From an uncultured Chlorobiota bacterium (lineage in GTDB: Bacteria > Bacteroidota > Kapaibacteriia > OLB7), in assembly GCA_946481475.1 (NCBI GenBank), contig CAMLOB010000128.1:1-9025 (forward strand): DNA of 9,025 nucleotides, read 5' to 3'. Below, piece after piece: positions 6,582 through 9,025 of the stretch. The first letter of the stretch is position 1. The number at the start of each line of letters is the position of its first letter. The translations under genes were made by a program, and so were the position numbers. The notes below the pieces were generated by a model that saw nothing but the letters and a program-made list of their open reading frames with translations, did not search any database and was not told the DNA's origin.

Positions 6582-7979
6582 TTACCTACTTTGTTTACCG
6601 TTCTTCTCCCTCCACCGAAAATACTCCGACGGCCGCAATCTGTACCGCGCAATGTTTCCTTCATGAAGGCTCATTAATTCCGTCTCCACGACTTCTATGA
6701 ATCTGGCACGATCTTTAGACGGGATGCTCCGGCTCGCCTCCGTTCTGATCCGCTCGATGGTTTCCTTCCCCACCATTGTATCCTGAACAATCTCCCGGAC
6801 CAGTTCCCCGATGGCGTTCCGGTATTTCAGACGAAACGGGTCGGGTTCTCCCAGCGACCGGCGCACAGCCGAGTAGCGGGCGCAGGAACGTTCGTAGGCC
6901 CAGACGTAGACGTCCCGCAGGTACTCCACCCGGTTCTGTTCGTAGACCGTGAGAATTGCCCGAACGTAGTCTTCATGAGGGACATCCACGAAGGAAAGGG
7001 GGACCAGATTCCGGCGGATCAGCGGAATGTTGGCCGCAAGTCTGGAGACCCGTTTGTTGACGTCCTCGAACGGTTGCAGATAGGGGATGTGAACCATTGC
7101 GAAGAAGGATTGCTCGAACGGGTCGTGGATTTCTTTCCCCTTGCGGAGAAGCAGTTGGAAAAGTTCCTCCACATATTTTTCTCCGTCCGCCGGATGGTAG
7201 ACCGATCCGGTAATGCCGATCGACTTTCCCCGAATCCTGCCGCAGGCTCTCGGATCGGCGAGCAGGTTATCCGACAGCAAAGCGTGAAGTCCGCAGATGG
7301 TGTAGTGATTGAATCCGATTTCCTCCGCCTGCTCCACCAGCAGTTCAATAGCGGCTTTATGGTTCAGAATCATCTGCGCCTCGGTTACGCTCCGTCCCTC
7401 GGCCTGTTCGCCGAGTTCGATCAGTCGTTCGGTCTCCAGAAGCGAGTAGGTGTTCCCTTCCAGACGACTGGAATTCCAGGAGAGATCAATCAGCAAGCGA
7501 GAGAGGACGTGCCGTGCATAGGTTCCCGCCGGCATCTCGGTTTCCGTTGTTCCGCTGATCTCCCGGAGATGCCGCCGAATATCTTCGGTAAGATAGAAGG
7601 AACGATCGGGCTGATAATCTTCCAGGAACTCCCGATTGTATCCGACCGGATGCCGTTGAGTTGTCGGCAGCATTGCCGTCTCTTTGAGAGTTCGTGAAAT
7701 CGGAGTAAGGGGAATGGAAGGAGCGTTGTCCGGCTTTACCTGTTCAGACCGTTTTGATTTTTCCCGCTCAATGTCCAAAACATACCGGGTGCCTCGTCCT
7801 TCACCCGACACCCGGAGCTTGTTCTCTTCAATCAGTCGGGCCAAACGGCGCTGCAGCGTCCGGCGGGAGACGGAAAACGGCAGTCTTGAAGCGATCTCAT
7901 CAAGCGTTGCGCCATCTTCATACGAGGCAACGATATCGACGATGATCTCCAGCTCACTTTTCGGAATCTGTTTCGGCAT
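6582..7979 (-). CDS. Fic-family protein with N-terminal winged helix and altered catalytic loop
   Basis: This 465-aa product starts at the ATG at 7979 (MPKQIPKSE). Residues 1-70 form a winged helix-turn-helix (ATLDEIASRLPFSVSRRTLQRRLARLIE, then the wing GRGTRYVL), which should bind DNA. Residues about 120-410 are a Fic/COG3177-type domain. The inhibitory-helix motif [S/T]xxxE[G/N] is present as SSRLEG (170-175), as in class II Fic proteins. The active-site loop reads HIPYLQPFEDVNKRVSR (297-313). Where active AMP-transferases have HPFxDGNGR, this protein has Gln302 for the catalytic His, Val307 for the first Gly and Lys309 for the second; the DxNKR part resembles the Doc kinase loop. I recall similar QPFEDVNKR loops in other Fic-like proteins, so this may be a conserved variant and not decay. 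It may use another chemistry or act mainly as a regulator. Repeats upstream probably make it self-regulated. A longer frame reaching 8087 only reads through those repeats. Confidence 0.88.
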   Translation of the reverse strand: MPKQIPKSELEIIVDIVASYEDGATLDEIASRLPFSVSRRTLQRRLARLIEENKLRVSGEGRGTRYVLDIEREKSKRSEQVKPDNAPSIPLTPISRTLKETAMLPTTQRHPVGYNREFLEDYQPDRSFYLTEDIRRHLREISGTTETEMPAGTYARHVLSRLLIDLSWNSSRLEGNTYSLLETERLIELGEQAEGRSVTEAQMILNHKAAIELLVEQAEEIGFNHYTICGLHALLSDNLLADPRACGRIRGKSIGITGSVYHPADGEKYVEELFQLLLRKGKEIHDPFEQSFFAMVHIPYLQPFEDVNKRVSRLAANIPLIRRNLVPLSFVDVPHEDYVRAILTVYEQNRVEYLRDVYVWAYERSCARYSAVRRSLGEPDPFRLKYRNAIGELVREIVQDTMVGKETIERIRTEASRSIPSKDRARFIEVVETELMSLHEGNIARYRLRPSEYFRWREKNGKQSR

Positions 7980-7992
7980 GGTTCTATCAAGT

Positions 7993-8087
7993 TTTGCGCG
8001 CCACATTGACGGTTTGCGCGACAAAATAAGGCGTTTGCGCGCCACATCAGCGATTTGCGCGACAGAAAAACCGTTTGCGCGCCACAT
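7993..8087. repeat. Five TTTGCGCG repeats spaced 20-21 bp: probable operator of the Fic gene
   Basis: Five copies of TTTGCGCG[C/A] start at 7993, 8013, 8034, 8054 and 8074, at spacings of 20, 21, 20 and 20 bp. They alternate between type A (TTTGCGCGCCACAT: copies 1, 3, 5) and type B (TTTGCGCGACA followed by an A-rich stretch: copies 2, 4). About two helical turns between copies puts all of them on the same face of the DNA, which suits cooperative binding by a multimeric protein. The array starts 14 bases upstream of the Fic start codon, and that protein has a winged helix, so autoregulation is the likely role. It also lies about 120 bases upstream of the divergent secreted-protein gene and could control both. 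Confidence 0.75.
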
Positions 8088-8209
8088 CGAACTTGTCGGT
8101 TCTCTCCGGCATCTCTCCTTCTTCCCGATGTCACATCCCGGAACTCACCGCGTCGGGGAAGGCAACTGAGCGATTTCATACCATCAACCAACCGGGAGAA
8201 CCGAACACG

Positions 8210-8938
8210 ATGCGACGATTCATTCCATTTCTGACTCTGCCCTTTTTCTTTCTGGGATTTGCCCACCTGACAAGCGAACGTGAGCGGACTGCCGGCGAGT
8301 CGGTCTTTGCCGATCCGGCCTACAACAAAGTGATGCCGGTTGCCGACCTCGGCGCGGTGGAGTATCGGGAAGGGGTGACTGCACGACTTGAATATCTGGA
8401 AAGCGTACTTCGCGAGCGGAATGTTGACGGATGGCCGGAGGAGTTGCGGGCCGAACGGCTGAGAAATCTTGACCGGCTCCGTGCGTACCGTCTGGCCGGA
8501 CGCTTCCCGGTTAACTACGACCATCCGGACCGGCAGCTTCCGTGCTTCCTCGATCGGGACGGCAACCTCTGCGCTGTGGCGCATCTGATTGCCGAATCGG
8601 CAGGGATGGAGCTTGTGAAGGACATCAACGCACGTTATCAGTATGCGACGGTCTCCGAAATGGAGATGCAGGAGATCGACCGCTGGATCGCCTCTTCGGG
8701 ACTGACGAGAGAGGAGGTGATCACGATTCAGGAACCGGGATTTAGATCTGCCGAGCGAGAATTACCGTTCAGGGAAATCTCCGCCAACGATCTCCTGATG
8801 CCGGCAGCATCAGACTCTGCACGAATTCTTCCCGCAGTCGATTCCGCATCGATACGGCGAATGCCGCAGGTGCAGGATACGCTGCCTGATCTGAGCATGA
8901 GGGGGAATGTCGAAGTGCGATTGACGAATGGCGAATGA
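8210..8938 (+). CDS. Secreted protein of unknown function with LPCFLDRDGNLCAVAHLI motif
   Basis: The start at 8210 is chosen because the product then begins with a signal peptide (MRRFIPFLTLPFFFLGFAHL) and GGGAG lies eleven bases upstream (8194-8198); the frame is open further upstream but without secreted character. The 242-aa protein has a charged helical part (about 50-97), then RFPVNYDHPDRQLPCFLDRDGNLCAVAHLIAESAG (98-132) with Cys112 and Cys121, which could form a disulfide or hold a ligand outside the cytoplasm. It continues with INARYQYATVSEMEMQEIDRWIASSGLTREEV (139-170). I recall this pattern from secreted hypothetical proteins of environmental bacteria but know no function. The tail after about residue 180 is Ser/Ala/Pro-rich and probably disordered, and its last ~10 residues are encoded by short intergenic-type repeats. 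It diverges from the Fic gene across the repeat operator. Confidence 0.75.
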   Translation: MRRFIPFLTLPFFFLGFAHLTSERERTAGESVFADPAYNKVMPVADLGAVEYREGVTARLEYLESVLRERNVDGWPEELRAERLRNLDRLRAYRLAGRFPVNYDHPDRQLPCFLDRDGNLCAVAHLIAESAGMELVKDINARYQYATVSEMEMQEIDRWIASSGLTREEVITIQEPGFRSAERELPFREISANDLLMPAASDSARILPAVDSASIRRMPQVQDTLPDLSMRGNVEVRLTNGE

Positions 8939-8957
8939 AGAAGAAGAGAATGTCGAA
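8905..8957 (+). repeat. Short GAATGTCGAA / CGAATG repeats
   Basis: GAATGTCGAA occurs exactly at 8905-8914 and 8948-8957, with GACGAATGGCGAATGA between them. The cluster spans the stop codon of the secreted-protein gene, so it supplies its last codons. Confidence 0.5.
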
Positions 8958-8968
8958 TAAAGAGAAAC

Positions 8969-9006
8969 GCTGATAGCTCAAAGCCCACTGCTGACGGCTG
9001 ATAGCT
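8969..9006 (+). repeat. GCTGATAGCT direct repeats
   Basis: The ten-base word GCTGATAGCT is present exactly at 8969-8978 and 8997-9006, with a related CTGCTGACG between the copies. Together with the preceding GAATGTCGAA copies it forms a low-complexity, noncoding tail. No gene is seen from 8939 to the window end. Confidence 0.5.
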
Positions 9007-9025
9007 ACCCGGACTCGCGCAAAGA

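Noticed and set aside
6260..6700. Short plus-strand frames across the PIN/Fic gap
   Set aside because: They overlap the end of the Fic gene or the PIN promoter region, lack ribosome sites and show no recognisable protein pattern.
7980..8087. N-terminal extension of the Fic protein to a start at 8087
   Set aside because: The extra 36 residues only translate the TTTGCGCG repeat array (MWRA and SRKP pieces recur); the winged helix begins right after the ATG at 7979.
7993..8087. CRISPR-like array
   Set aside because: Repeats are only about 9-14 bases with 6-12 base gaps and alternate in type; far too short for a CRISPR array and better explained as operator sites.
8075..8209. Upstream extension of the secreted protein to 8075
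   Set aside because: The added residues have no secreted character, overlap the repeat array and would bury the clear signal peptide that starts at 8210.

Overview
The window is about 9 kb of accessory-type bacterial DNA. It carries five well-supported protein genes, one candidate immunity gene and one possible small membrane peptide. Most of the DNA is GC-rich (about 60-65% in lines counted by hand), with two clearly AT-richer blocks (about 35-42%). The host cannot be named. Weak Shine-Dalgarno sequences, the Rhs core style, the secreted LPCFLDRDGNLCAVAHLI protein and short intergenic repeats of the GAATGTCGAA and GCTGATAGCT kind would fit an environmental Bacteroidota/Chlorobiota-like (FCB group) bacterium. 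That placement is from memory and low confidence. No rRNA, tRNA, CRISPR array or intact insertion sequence was found.

Left part (1-3104, + strand): the 3' part of a large Rhs/YD-repeat polymorphic toxin gene that enters from outside the window. Its core ends at a DPDG motif, followed by a basic Pro/Gln/Arg-rich linker and a C-terminal domain resembling the polymorphic toxin type 50 (Ntox50) family, a predicted RNase. Six bases later a 98-codon acidic protein begins, the likely immunity protein. Base composition changes inside the Rhs core, well before the toxin tip, and returns to host-like in the immunity gene.

Centre (3253-4779, + strand): a single flavin-dependent monooxygenase of the PheA/TfdB/Rox type with a thioredoxin-like tail.

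AT-rich island (about 4889-6581, - strand): a PIN_8-type PIN-like nuclease gene overlaps by an ATGA a 162-aa gene of unknown family. That gene's stop codon directly abuts the ATG of a possible 40-aa hydrophobic peptide. This compact, compositionally foreign operon is the best candidate here for an undescribed system, such as a defence or toxin module.

Right part (6582-8938): a Fic-family protein on the - strand has an N-terminal winged helix and an altered catalytic loop (QPFEDVNKR instead of HPFxDGNGR). Five TTTGCGCG repeats spaced 20-21 bp apart lie directly upstream of it and probably form its operator. Divergent from it is a small secreted protein with two conserved-looking cysteines, whose 3' end runs into short intergenic repeats.

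Overall the window reads as an accessory region mixing contact-dependent competition (Rhs toxin/immunity), candidate defence or regulatory genes (PIN, Fic) and one possible detoxification enzyme. Apart from toxin with immunity and the PIN operon, nothing shows that these genes work together.
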